NCBI RefSeq assembly: GCF_013410875.1 | Contig: NZ_JACCCU010000001.1 | Coordinates: 1,178,001-1,242,000 of the forward strand | Direction of reading: 5' to 3' | Length of the DNA: 64,000 nt | Source: Tunturiibacter empetritectus | Lineage (GTDB): Bacteria > Acidobacteriota > Terriglobia > Terriglobales > Acidobacteriaceae | In this document: one piece after another, positions 41,746-49,687 of the stretch | Layout of the letters: every line of letters starts with the position of its first letter | How positions within the stretch are numbered: position 1 is the stretch's first letter | Notes under the pieces: generated by a model | Database searches by the model: none | What the model saw: only the letters and a program-made list of their open reading frames with translations | Told to the model about the DNA's origin: nothing | Translations under genes and position numbers: made by a program

Positions 41746-42936
41746 TTACCGTTGGGCGCCGGTGAGTTGGCGGGCAATCACTTCGCGGGCAGAGGCGCGC
41801 GCGGCAAGATCTGCATCAAGCACATCGAGGATAGACGCTGGAGATTGACCGGAAGTTAGCTGCAGCACAGCCTCTATTGTACGCGGGATGCCGAGGAAGG
41901 GGATACGTCCTTCGAGGAATGCGGCTACGGCAATTTCGTCGGCGGCGTTGAGGGCGATGCATGCTTTTCCGCCCGCTTCGGCTGCTTCGTAGGCAAGTCG
42001 AAGGCAGGGGAAGCGGGTGAGGTCGGGCTGAGAGAAGTCGAGTTGCGAGAGTGTGGTGAGGTCGAAGGTGAGGGACTCTTTTTCAGTCACGGCGACCCGC
42101 TCCGGGTAGGCGAGGGCGTAGAGGATGGGGAGGCGCATGTCGGTGACTGAGATCTGGGCGAGGATGCTGCCGTCGACGAACTCGACCAGGGAGTGAACCG
42201 TGGATTGAGGGTGGATGGTGGTGCGGACTTGGGCAGCCGGGAGGTTGAAGAGGCGGCAGGCTTCGATGACCTCGAAGCCTTTGTTCATCATGGTGGCTGA
42301 GTCGATGGTGATGCGCTGGCCCATGACCCAGGTGGGGTGTTTGAGAGCTTGTTGTGGGGTGATGTGCTCGAAGTCGGCCAGGGGCGTATTGCGAAAGGGG
42401 CCGCCGGATGCGGTGAGCCAGATCTGCTTTACTTCGGCTGCGGTGCCGCCGCGCAGACACTGATGTACGGCGTTGTGTTCAGAGTCGATGGGGAGGAGGG
42501 CTACGTTGTGCTGCCTGGCGGCGGCGAGGATGAGCTCGCCTGCGGCTACGAGGCACTCCTTGTTGGCCAGGCCGATGGTCTTGCCGGCGCAGACTGCGGC
42601 GTAGGTGGCTTCGAGGCCGGCTACGCCTACGATGGCTGAGACTACGAAGTCGACCTCGGGCAAGGTGGCAACGTGGATGGTGCCTGCGCTGCCGTGGACG
42701 ACTTCGATGTTGGTGATGCCTGCGGCTTTCAGGCGCGTCAGCAGAGTGGCTGCGAGGGCTTCGGTGGCGAGGGAGATGACCCTGGGGCGCCATCGGAGGC
42801 ACTGGGCGAAGGCGTCGTCGATGTTGGTGCCTGCGGCGAGGGAGACGACCTGGTAGCGGTCGGGGAAGGATTCACAGATGGATAGGGTGCTGTGGCCGAT
42901 GGAGCCGGTCGAGCCGAGGATTGCGAGCTTTTTCAC
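41746..42936 (-). CDS. dxr: 1-deoxy-D-xylulose 5-phosphate reductoisomerase
   Basis: Protein of 396 residues, normal for Dxr, starting at GTG 42936. The NADPH-binding motif LGSTGSIGHSTL is at the N-terminus. Further hallmarks are GLANKECLVAAGELI, LLPIDSEHNAVHQCL (metal-binding Asp/Ser/Glu), LTASGGPF, HPTWVMGQRITIDSATMMNKGFE and IHPQSTVHSLVEFVDGS. The enzyme converts DXP to MEP, the committed step of isoprenoid synthesis. Neighbours rseP, cdsA and uppS belong to the classical envelope/isoprenoid cluster, though an inserted block separates dxr from cdsA here. Confidence 0.97.
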   Translation of the reverse strand: MKKLAILGSTGSIGHSTLSICESFPDRYQVVSLAAGTNIDDAFAQCLRWRPRVISLATEALAATLLTRLKAAGITNIEVVHGSAGTIHVATLPEVDFVVSAIVGVAGLEATYAAVCAGKTIGLANKECLVAAGELILAAARQHNVALLPIDSEHNAVHQCLRGGTAAEVKQIWLTASGGPFRNTPLADFEHITPQQALKHPTWVMGQRITIDSATMMNKGFEVIEACRLFNLPAAQVRTTIHPQSTVHSLVEFVDGSILAQISVTDMRLPILYALAYPERVAVTEKESLTFDLTTLSQLDFSQPDLTRFPCLRLAYEAAEAGGKACIALNAADEIAVAAFLEGRIPFLGIPRTIEAVLQLTSGQSPASILDVLDADLAARASAREVIARQLTGAQR

Positions 42937-43803
42937 GAGGCGTGGGCCTCGGGGGCTATGGGGTACTTCGGGTACTCAAGGTGGCTGGCGGCGTGCAGCA
43001 CGGCTGGCCGGAGGAGGGCGGCCCCCCCCCTCCTATTACCGGCGCGTAAGTCTTTTCTTTGCATGGAGATGGAGGTCGTGGCGTCTCGTAAAATATTCAT
43101 ATACAAAGGGTTACTTGCAGATTATTCCAAACAAAGGAGTTACGTCGCATCCCTGGTAAACGTCAATGTTTGCTTCGGAGCGACTTTCAAAACTACTTCA
43201 AGTATAGCTGGTTGAGGGAAACTAATACGCCACGCGAATTCTCCTGATTGGCGCGGGTTTTAGGGGCATTGGGGGTTGACAGGATTTGGCTTGAAGTACA
43301 GGTAGTGGTTCAGTTGGGAGTGTAATGACTGAGGTTGCCGAAAATGGCTTTCGGGGAGGCTCGGAATCAACTTCCGAAAAGCCGGTTCACCGGCCACTTG
43401 GCAAGAGGCAGATAGCTCTGATTAGGTCAATGAGTGCTATGGCCTGTTGTCGCCAGTTGACACTCCGAGGTCAGCTTCTCTTACTTCATATCCTGCTCGT
43501 CAATCCTCCATCTCTTACGTGCACCATTCAACAGATCGGTCTCGAATAGAAGTAGCCGCGAAGAGTCAATTTTTCGCGCCACACGCAGAGTTCGCGCATA
43601 CGCCTCAATCAAGGGCAGTAATTCATTGACAACCATCTAGTCGTGCCATAGAAGCCGTGCGAGGTAAGGCCGTCAATCCATAGGTGCACAATCTTGCACG
43701 CGCCGGGATATTTTCTTTCCCGTTGACACGAACTCGGGACGGGGCCACCATAGGTTGCCGTCCAGCAAGTACAAGCACGTGGATCATTATCCTGGGAGGG
43801 GTT
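42937..43803. other. Gene-poor interval between dxr and a PEP-CTERM gene
   Basis: Nearly 0.9 kb without a recognisable gene. It contains a nine-C homopolymer at 43022-43030 preceded by GGAGGAGGGCGG, which can fold into a hairpin. TTGACA boxes occur at about 43275 and 43723, of which the second could be the -35 element of the downstream gene. The DNA is less GC-rich than the flanking envelope genes. Confidence 0.45.
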
Positions 43804-44418
43804 ATGCGCTTGCGTCTTTTTCTTGTCGCTGTATGTTTGTTTGCGATAAACACTGTCGCTCAAGCAGACGTTCTTTATACCTTTACGATCTCAGGTGCCC
43901 CCGGAACTCTTCTATCTGAGTTTAACGGGACTGCGACATTTGTCGAACCATCCATCCTGACTACGACGACCGAGATTTCGGGGGCTTCTTTGACTACCAC
44001 GGAGGTTTTCGCCGGCGCGCGAATTATTGATCTCATCCTCGATCCTGTAAGTGAAACTGGATGCGGGGCTCTTGGAACGTCAGATCCTTTCGGGTGCGTG
44101 CAAGTTGGCTTTGCCGATGGTCTCGGGATAGCAGAAGAGTATGGCACTCTTCTTACCTCTCTCGGCACATATAATGGCGAAGATGTCACCCCCAATGGCA
44201 CAGTAGATGGCTCCACCACTCTTTCGATCACTCAAGTTACACCTGAGCCATCTTCTATAAGCCTGTTTGGAACGGGGTTGTTGGGGTTGGTTGGTGTTGC
44301 GCGACGCCGATCTTCTCAGAAAAAAACAGCCGGTTTGGGGCCTGATGACGAAGGTTGTTTATTACCCTCAGCAGAAAGCTCGCGTTATCGATATTGCATA
44401 CGGCATCATCGAGCATAG
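43804..44418 (+). CDS. PEP-CTERM sorted secreted protein with atypical tail
   Basis: Protein of 204 residues. The ATG at 43804 follows GGGAGGGGTT and starts a signal peptide (MRLRLFLVAVCLFAINTVAQA). The body is beta-rich and Thr-rich with one Cys pair. Near residues 158-182 is a full PEP-CTERM signal: TPEPSS, hydrophobic helix SLFGTGLLGLVGVA and RRR. Such proteins are normally sorted by an exosortase (none in this window) and end right after the Arg cluster. Here about 30 extra residues follow, reading through DNA that in another frame encodes a DinB remnant, so the native stop has probably been lost. Confidence 0.75.
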   Translation: MRLRLFLVAVCLFAINTVAQADVLYTFTISGAPGTLLSEFNGTATFVEPSILTTTTEISGASLTTTEVFAGARIIDLILDPVSETGCGALGTSDPFGCVQVGFADGLGIAEEYGTLLTSLGTYNGEDVTPNGTVDGSTTLSITQVTPEPSSISLFGTGLLGLVGVARRRSSQKKTAGLGPDDEGCLLPSAESSRYRYCIRHHRA

Positions 44419-44497
44419 CGGAGAACACTACGGCCAGCTCGTTGTGTACTACCGCCTCGCAGGGCTTGTGCCGCCGGAGTCGCGGCCCAAGAAGTAA
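44345..44497 (+). pseudogene. C-terminal remnant of a DinB-family protein
   Basis: About 50 codons ending at TAA 44495. The peptide includes YGIIEHSGEHYGQLVVYYRL followed by AGLVPPESR, which matches the C-terminal part of DinB/DUF664-like four-helix-bundle proteins, including the metal-ligand His region. The upstream three quarters of such a protein is absent, replaced by the PEP-CTERM gene, whose tail overlaps it in a different frame. An ATG at 44345 could allow translation, but a functional protein of this size is unlikely. Confidence 0.6.
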
Positions 44498-44714
44498 AGC
44501 TCAAGTGCGATCCTTCGATCTTCCACAGGGTGTCAATGAGTGAATTATCGCCAAGTCACTCACCTACAAATACGCGGAATTTTACTTGTCTGAATAGTCG
44601 GCTTATCGGACAAGTGGCGTTCCGTAGTTCCTTGAAAAACGGGGTTGTAGGTAACTCTGGTTACCCCGGACTTTCAAACTGACCCACTACTGGAGGACAG
44701 AACCGTTTTGGGGG

Positions 44715-45578
44715 TTAGAAGCGGCCTAGGCCGAAGTAGTCCTTGAGGAGAAGGATGTACCAGAGGACCGGGGCGGCGAGTAGGAGGGCGTCGATGCGGT
44801 CTAGGATGCCGCCGTGGCCGGGGAGCATGGTGCCGGAGTCCTTGACGCCTGCTCCGCGCTTGATGGCGGACTCGAGGAGGTCGCCTAGCTGGGCGGCGAT
44901 GTTGAGGATCGCGGCTAGCAGGAGCGATTGCCAGATCGGCTCGGTGACGTGGAGCAGGGTGTTGCCGTGGGCGGTGAGGGTGTCGGCGATGGCGATGACG
45001 ATGCCTCCGGCGATCATGCTGCCGGCGATGGAGGCGATGGAGCCGGCCCAGGTCTTGCCAGGGCTGAGACGGGGGGCGAGCTTGCGTTTGCCGAAGGCTC
45101 GGCCGATGTAGAGGGCTGCGATGTCGCCGGCCCAGACGCAGACCATCAGAAAGAGCACGAGGGCGGGGCCGTCTTCCTGCTTCCAGAGCAGAGGCACGAG
45201 GGTGAGCGGGTAGGCGATGTAGATGAGGCCGAAGAGGCCCTGGGCGGTGTCTGGCAGGACTTGGATGAGGGGGGCGCGGAAGCCGTTCCAGGCGAAGAGA
45301 ACCAGGGTGAGTGCGCTGAGTACGGGGAGCTGGGCTTCCACTGGAAAGTTAGGCAGGGTGACGACGAAGGCGAGGGCGGTTCCGAGGATCATCCACCAGG
45401 TGGGGATGCGGAGCTTGGCGCCGTGGGCTTCGGCCCCTACTGCGGCCAGCTTGAGGTACTCGTAGGCTGCGAGTTCTGCGACGATGGCGCTGAAGAGGGT
45501 GATCATCCACAGCTGTCCGAAGAAGATGAGGGCGAAGACAGCGAGGATGAGAACTAAGGCAGTGAGAATGCGTTTCAT
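44715..45578 (-). CDS. cdsA: Phosphatidate cytidylyltransferase
   Basis: Protein of 287 residues with about eight membrane helices. The CdsA signature is present: GRAFGKRKLAPRLSPGKTWAGS followed by LGDLLESAIKRGAGVKDSG and MLPGHGGILDRIDALLLAAP, which carries the conserved acidic residues for CTP and magnesium. It makes CDP-diacylglycerol for phospholipid synthesis in the inner membrane. It shares strand with uppS, dxr and rseP and its start faces the padR promoter at 45.6 kb. Confidence 0.95.
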   Translation of the reverse strand: MKRILTALVLILAVFALIFFGQLWMITLFSAIVAELAAYEYLKLAAVGAEAHGAKLRIPTWWMILGTALAFVVTLPNFPVEAQLPVLSALTLVLFAWNGFRAPLIQVLPDTAQGLFGLIYIAYPLTLVPLLWKQEDGPALVLFLMVCVWAGDIAALYIGRAFGKRKLAPRLSPGKTWAGSIASIAGSMIAGGIVIAIADTLTAHGNTLLHVTEPIWQSLLLAAILNIAAQLGDLLESAIKRGAGVKDSGTMLPGHGGILDRIDALLLAAPVLWYILLLKDYFGLGRF

Positions 45579-45636
45579 GAAGTCCTGAACAGGATATATC
45601 GGGCAATACGTTGAACTGGGAAAGATTATTTTATTT

Positions 45637-45679
45637 TATATCTTGACTTATAAAGATATATCTTAGTACTATTCACGCA
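45637..45679 (+). promoter_or_regulatory. padR promoter with candidate operators; leaderless start
   Basis: A -35 TTGACT (45643-45648) and -10 TACTAT (45667-45672) with an 18-bp spacer place transcription start close to the ATG at 45679, with no Shine-Dalgarno, suggesting a leaderless mRNA. TATATCTT occurs at 45637 and again exactly 20 bp later at 45657; the second is half of the perfect palindrome AAGATATATCTT (45653-45664). Two half-sites two helical turns apart inside the promoter fit autorepression by PadR. Confidence 0.55.
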
Positions 45680-46281
45680 TGAGAAAACTACATGAACACT
45701 TACACGAACATTACAGAGGTTGCCACGGCGGAGAAGAAGGCCGTGGTGAGAGACACAGGGACGATCAACGAGGCGGTTTTGGTGACTTTGGCGGAGGCCG
45801 GCATGGTTTTCGCGGAGGACGCGGAGGCCCGATGCGATTCTTCGGGGCCGGCGACCTTCGCTACGTGATCCTGCAGCAGATTGCGGAGAAGCCGAGTCAT
45901 GGCTACGAGATCATCAAGTCGATCCAGGAGAGGCTGGGAGGGATGTATGCGCCGAGTCCGGGCGTGGTGTATCCGATGCTGACGATGCTGGAGGAGATGG
46001 GACATGCGACCGTGGTCTCCGAGGGCGCGAGGAAGCTTTATACGATCACGGAGGAAGGGGCCAAGTCGCTGGCTGAAAACAAGGCGATGGTAGATGCGAT
46101 CTTCGCGAGGATGGACCATGCACGCAGTGAGCAGGGGAGTGGTCGATCTCCTCAGATCGAACGCGCGGTGGAGAACTTCCGGATGGCGCTGCGGATGAAG
46201 AAGGGTCCGTTGACGACCGAACAGACTCACGCGATCACAGACATCATTGACGCTGCTGCCAAGCAGATTGAGAGGGCTTGA
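45679..46281 (+). CDS. PadR family transcriptional regulator with His/Gly-rich N-terminus
   Basis: Protein of 200 residues. The first 50 residues are unusually rich in His, Gly and Arg (HEHLHEHYRG, GGFGDFGGGRHGF). The winged-helix PadR domain follows (LRYVILQQIAEKPSHGYEII, PSPGVVYPMLTMLEEMGH, RKLYTITEEG), then helices for dimerisation. His-rich extensions of this kind in PadR proteins may bind metal ions; this is inference. The gene appears to start at or near the transcript's first base. It is immediately followed by a DUF3861-like gene, and diverges from cdsA. Confidence 0.88.
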   Translation: MRKLHEHLHEHYRGCHGGEEGRGERHRDDQRGGFGDFGGGRHGFRGGRGGPMRFFGAGDLRYVILQQIAEKPSHGYEIIKSIQERLGGMYAPSPGVVYPMLTMLEEMGHATVVSEGARKLYTITEEGAKSLAENKAMVDAIFARMDHARSEQGSGRSPQIERAVENFRMALRMKKGPLTTEQTHAITDIIDAAAKQIERA

Positions 46282-46602
46282 ATGAACTCCTACCGTTACA
46301 AGATCACGGTTGAGGCGCTGACTGGAGCGAAGGGAGAGCCGGTGGAAGGACGGACTCTCTCGTTCGAGGCTGCGAATCATGACGATATTCTGGGGATTGT
46401 GGAGCGAATGCAGACGCGGTTGCCATTCGATAACGATACGGTCGCGTCGCTGGGAGTTGGGCTGAAGTTGTTCTCTGAGGTGGCATTGATGCAACGCAGC
46501 GACCCGATGTTTGCGGAGATTCGTCCGGCGCTGGGGGAGTTTGTGCGAGGGTTGAAGCAGCGGCCTGACGCCGTTTCTGATGGGCCCGGTCGGTTGCTTT
46601 AG
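46282..46602 (+). CDS. DUF3861-like small protein
   Basis: Protein of 106 residues starting on the base after the padR stop codon, so translation is probably coupled. The start MNSYRYKITVEAL and the block LSFEAANHDDILGIVERMQ resemble DUF3861, a small cytoplasmic alpha/beta family with no known function. No signal or membrane segment is present. The family call is from recalled pattern. Confidence 0.65.
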   Translation: MNSYRYKITVEALTGAKGEPVEGRTLSFEAANHDDILGIVERMQTRLPFDNDTVASLGVGLKLFSEVALMQRSDPMFAEIRPALGEFVRGLKQRPDAVSDGPGRLL

Positions 46603-46622
46603 GCTTAGGGGATGCGGAGCGT

Positions 46623-46706
46623 GTGTCCTGCCGGACGGGCCCGCTACGCGCGACGCGGGCGTTCACACGCCTTTTTACTGCTTCGCGTGGTCCTCCCGTT
46701 GGTCGG
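46623..46706. repeat. REP/BIME-like element, copy E (single arm, variant)
   Basis: It starts GTCCTGCCGGACGGGCCCG, then has the variant ACGCCTTTTTACTGCTTCGC shared with copy D, and ends CCTCCCGTTGGTCGG. It lies between the convergent DUF3861-like and uppS genes. Confidence 0.8.
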
Positions 46707-46736
46707 TGGAGATGCGCCAAGACTATTGTTAGCTTT

Positions 46737-47723
46737 TTAGCGGCGGGTGAGGACGGCGTCGGGCTTTGCTTCTGATTTGCTCTCGGCTTTGGCGTCCGAT
46801 TTGGGGATGAGGTGGTCCTTGATCTCGGCGGCTACCTCTTCGGCGGGCTCGAGGTTGTTGAGGTCTTCATCGGTGAAGCTTTCGCCGAGGCCGCCGAAGC
46901 GGCGCTCGCGATGCTGGTAGGCGTTGATGGCCTCGAGCAGGTGGAGGCCGTTGAAGTCGGGCCAGAGGCGGTCGGTGACGAATATCTCGGAGTAAGCGAT
47001 CTGCCAGAGGAGGAAGTTGGAGATGCGCTGCTCGCCGGAGGTGCGGATGACGAGGTCGGGGTCGGGCATGTGCGCGGTGTAGAGGGCGCGTGCGATGGTG
47101 GGCTCGTCGAGGGACTCGAGGGCGCCGGCGCCGAGGAGGTCATCTACGGAGCAGCCTCGGGTGTGGGCTTCGGTGGTGAGGTCGGTGAGGATGGTGCGGA
47201 CGGCGTCGACGATCTCGGACCGGGCGCCGTAGTTGAGGGCCAGGGTGAGGGTGGTGCCGGTGTTCTTTGCGGTGGACTCGGAGGCCCACTGCATGGTGTC
47301 CTGAACCTCCTGCGGCAGGTCGTGCGTGCGACCGATGTAGGCCATACGGACGTTGTTATCGTTCATGCGCTTGACGTTGCCGACGAGGTAGCTTTTGAGC
47401 AGCTTCATGAGGAAGCTGACTTCGGATTTCGGACGGCGAAGATTGTTTTCGAGCGAGAAGGCGTAGAGGGTGAGCCAGGGCAGGTTGATGCGCGAGGCAG
47501 TCTCTACGACAAACTGAACGGACTCGGCGCCCTTCTGGTGGCCGAGGAAGCGCTTGAGGGCGCGTTTTCCGGCCCAACGGCCGTTGCCATCCATGATGAT
47601 GGCGACGTGTTGCGGAATTTTGGCTGGATCCAGCTGCCGGTAGACGCTCTGCTCTTCGGCAGAGAGCTCATGGCTGCGATTGGGGACGCGGCTGGAGTTC
47701 GGTAGGGGTGTTGATGCGCGCAA
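46737..47723 (-). CDS. uppS: Isoprenyl transferase (undecaprenyl diphosphate synthase)
   Basis: About 328 residues if translation starts at TTG 47723, which has GAGG five bases upstream; the frame is open to 47840 but without a ribosome-binding site. The cis-prenyltransferase core begins HVAIIMDGNGRWAGKR, with catalytic Asp and the Arg/His pocket, followed by WLTLYAFSLENNLRRPKSEV, RMAYIGRTHDLP and DLVIRTSGEQRISNFLLWQIAYSE. It builds the C55 lipid carrier for cell-wall polymers. N- and C-terminal extensions of about 40 residues each (the latter Lys/Glu/Ala-rich) exceed the E. coli enzyme. Confidence 0.93.
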   Translation of the reverse strand: MRASTPLPNSSRVPNRSHELSAEEQSVYRQLDPAKIPQHVAIIMDGNGRWAGKRALKRFLGHQKGAESVQFVVETASRINLPWLTLYAFSLENNLRRPKSEVSFLMKLLKSYLVGNVKRMNDNNVRMAYIGRTHDLPQEVQDTMQWASESTAKNTGTTLTLALNYGARSEIVDAVRTILTDLTTEAHTRGCSVDDLLGAGALESLDEPTIARALYTAHMPDPDLVIRTSGEQRISNFLLWQIAYSEIFVTDRLWPDFNGLHLLEAINAYQHRERRFGGLGESFTDEDLNNLEPAEEVAAEIKDHLIPKSDAKAESKSEAKPDAVLTRR

Positions 47724-47907
47724 AGCGACCTCGCAGATATTGACGCTAGCACACCGCTGGGGGGCGCGCAATGAACGCCCTATACATCTTTCGTGCGTGA
47801 GAGGCGAGGAGTTGAGGGGAGAAGGAGAGGAAGGCGTCACGGTGAGTGCTGACGCCTCCCTGGAGGTCGTGGGGCAGTGGTGCGGGCCGGTGTTGCAGGG
47901 ACGCTAT

Positions 47908-48441
47908 TTAGGCCGTACGACGGCGTCCTGCGGCCAGCTCACGAACATGATTCAGGAAGATGGACCGCTGTAGTTCGTCGAGCTGCGAGGTGTACATGGC
48001 GATCTCTGCGAGGAAGGGATCGGTCATGAGGACTGCGGTCTCGTCGCGATGGCGAGTGTTCGAGTCGCGCAGCAGGGCGGAGATGTCGACCTGGAGGGCG
48101 CGCGCGAGGCGATCGAGGGAGGACAGAGTCGGCATGGCCTTGCCATTCTCGATCTTAGAGATGTAGGTGCGAGGGACTCCCATGCGAGCTGCGAGCTGAC
48201 GCTGCGAGAGATTGCGCACATGGCGCAGGTCTCGCACGGCGTGGGCAACTTGCAGGCCGCCTTCCTGGGTTGATGGTGGGGGAACCAGCACCAGTGGTGC
48301 GGGAGCTGGTTCGGGCTCTTCGACCTCGAGGCATTTGTGGCAGCGGCGGCACAGCGCATTGGCTGTCCGAAACTGCACCAAACTGCAGTGGTCGCAACGT
48401 AGTACCTCACGTTGTTCGACAGGTGCCATCATGGTTGCCAT
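47908..48441 (-). CDS. XRE-family regulator with N-terminal zinc ribbon
   Basis: Protein of 177 residues from the ATG at 48441 (a second ATG lies four codons in; no strong ribosome-binding site). Residues about 14-36 contain LRCDHCSLVQF...CRRCHKCLE, a four-cysteine zinc-ribbon arrangement. After a Pro-rich linker comes a helix-turn-helix of the Cro/CI type (LSQRQLAARMGVPRTYISKI followed by ENGKAMPTLSSLDRLARAL). The C-terminus is helical. It diverges from an HD-domain hydrolase gene with about 230 bp between starts. The target is unknown. Confidence 0.82.
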   Translation of the reverse strand: MATMMAPVEQREVLRCDHCSLVQFRTANALCRRCHKCLEVEEPEPAPAPLVLVPPPSTQEGGLQVAHAVRDLRHVRNLSQRQLAARMGVPRTYISKIENGKAMPTLSSLDRLARALQVDISALLRDSNTRHRDETAVLMTDPFLAEIAMYTSQLDELQRSIFLNHVRELAAGRRRTA

Positions 48442-48669
48442 AAGTTGTGTGTTGCGAAGGGACCCAGAGCAAGGACCCAGCACATGTCCGATAACGGAAC
48501 ATATGATGTGCCTAGATTGACACCCGTATCGAGTGTGAGTCAAGAAGAAAGCCGCAGATTTACACAGAAAGACCTAAAAAAACCGAATAGGAACCAAGTT
48601 GGTAACTTGCTTACCATGCGGGAAGGCGATAGCTCGCGATCGCGTTAGATTGTTGAAGAGGAGTTTTGC

Positions 48670-49287
48670 ATGAGCGATGGTTTTGGGCGAGAGCAGGCGC
48701 TGGTGTTGCTGGAGGAGTGGACCATGGGCGAGAGCCTGCGGAAGCATGGGCTGGCGGTATCGGTTTGCACGGAGGCCTATGGCGTGAGGGAGGCTTCGCG
48801 GTTGGAGCTTGTGGGTGAGGCGGCTGCGGAGTTTGTCGGACGATATGCGAGCGCGGGGCTGCTGCACGATATGGACTATGAGCGGCATCCAACGCTCGAG
48901 GAGCATCCGTTTTTTGGAGTGGCGCATTTGCGTGAGTTGGGATGGCCGGAGGAGGTGCTGCATGCGATTCTGGCGCACGCGGATTATTCGGGAACGCCGC
49001 GAGAGTCGCATCTCGATAAGGCGCTGTTTGCTTGTGATGAGCTGGCGGGATTTTTGACGGCGTGTGCGCTGGTGAAACCTTCGAAGTCGATTCACGAGGT
49101 AGAGGTGGCAGGGGTGAAGAAGAAGATGAAGGATAAAGCGTTCGCGCGGGCGGTGAAGCGGGAGGACATAACCGATGGCGCGGAACTGCTGGGGTTGAGC
49201 GTGGAGGAGCATGTGGGAAATTGTCTGCGAGCGATGCAGGCGCGGGCGGGGGAGTTGGGGCTGGAGGGCCATGCCAGCCAGGGTTAG
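48670..49287 (+). CDS. HD (HDIG-type) domain hydrolase
   Basis: Protein of 205 residues with GAAGAGGAG before the ATG. The N-terminal helix REQALVLLEEWTMGESLRKH leads to GLLHDMDYERHP (about 63-74), the metal-binding HD pair, and HAILAHADYSG with further His ligands, then KALFACDELAGFL. This resembles stand-alone HDIG hydrolases annotated as hydrolase or putative nucleotide phosphohydrolase. Phosphomonoester or nucleotide hydrolysis is expected; the substrate is not deducible. Confidence 0.82.
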   Translation: MSDGFGREQALVLLEEWTMGESLRKHGLAVSVCTEAYGVREASRLELVGEAAAEFVGRYASAGLLHDMDYERHPTLEEHPFFGVAHLRELGWPEEVLHAILAHADYSGTPRESHLDKALFACDELAGFLTACALVKPSKSIHEVEVAGVKKKMKDKAFARAVKREDITDGAELLGLSVEEHVGNCLRAMQARAGELGLEGHASQG

Positions 49288-49318
49288 CTTTGTGTCATGC
49301 CGTCTTCGACCTGCTTGT

Positions 49319-49687
49319 CTAGCGGCAGCTATGGAGGACGACGAGCCAAAGAAGCGATAGGAAGATAGAACCGATAATGCCGATGATGAGGATGGGCGGC
49401 CGGGTTGTTTGGAATGCGGTCCCGGAGCCTTGGCCGCGGCTGTTTTGCTCGGGGTGGAGCGGGTTGTAGGTGATAGGGATGTGCTCGTTCTGGGGGATGG
49501 CGGTAGGGGATTGGAACTCGTCGGAGTAGAGGCGGCCGTGTGCATAGTAGTCGAAGGCTATGCGGAACTTTTCGCCGGTCTGGAAGCCGAAGGCGAGAGT
49601 GCTTAGGCCGGGAGACTGGTAGCGGCAGGCAGTGACGGTGGCTTCGGTGGCGATCCAGGGTTGGTCGGTCACAGGTTGGTCAGTCAC
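49319..49687 (-). CDS. DUF3592-like membrane protein
   Basis: Protein of 122 residues from GTG 49687, overlapping the nicotinamidase stop by three to four bases (GTGA). The soluble beta-rich part (ATEATVTACRYQSPG, FRIAFDYYAHGRLYSDEF, HIPITYNPLHPEQN) has the strand pattern of DUF3592. It is followed by one C-terminal membrane helix (ILIIGIIGSIFLSLLWLVVL). Usual DUF3592 proteins have helices at both ends; only the second is seen. Function unknown. Confidence 0.6.
   Translation of the reverse strand: MTDQPVTDQPWIATEATVTACRYQSPGLSTLAFGFQTGEKFRIAFDYYAHGRLYSDEFQSPTAIPQNEHIPITYNPLHPEQNSRGQGSGTAFQTTRPPILIIGIIGSIFLSLLWLVVLHSCR

Noticed and set aside
43224-43234. AATACGCCACG near 43224, matching the end of the 140-bp repeat
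   Set aside because: The match is too short and the preceding repeat blocks are absent.
44670-44695. TTTCAAACTGACCCACTACT resembling the ends of some insertion sequences
   Set aside because: Only one copy was found, with no partner inverted repeat, target duplication or transposase nearby, so an IS end cannot be supported.
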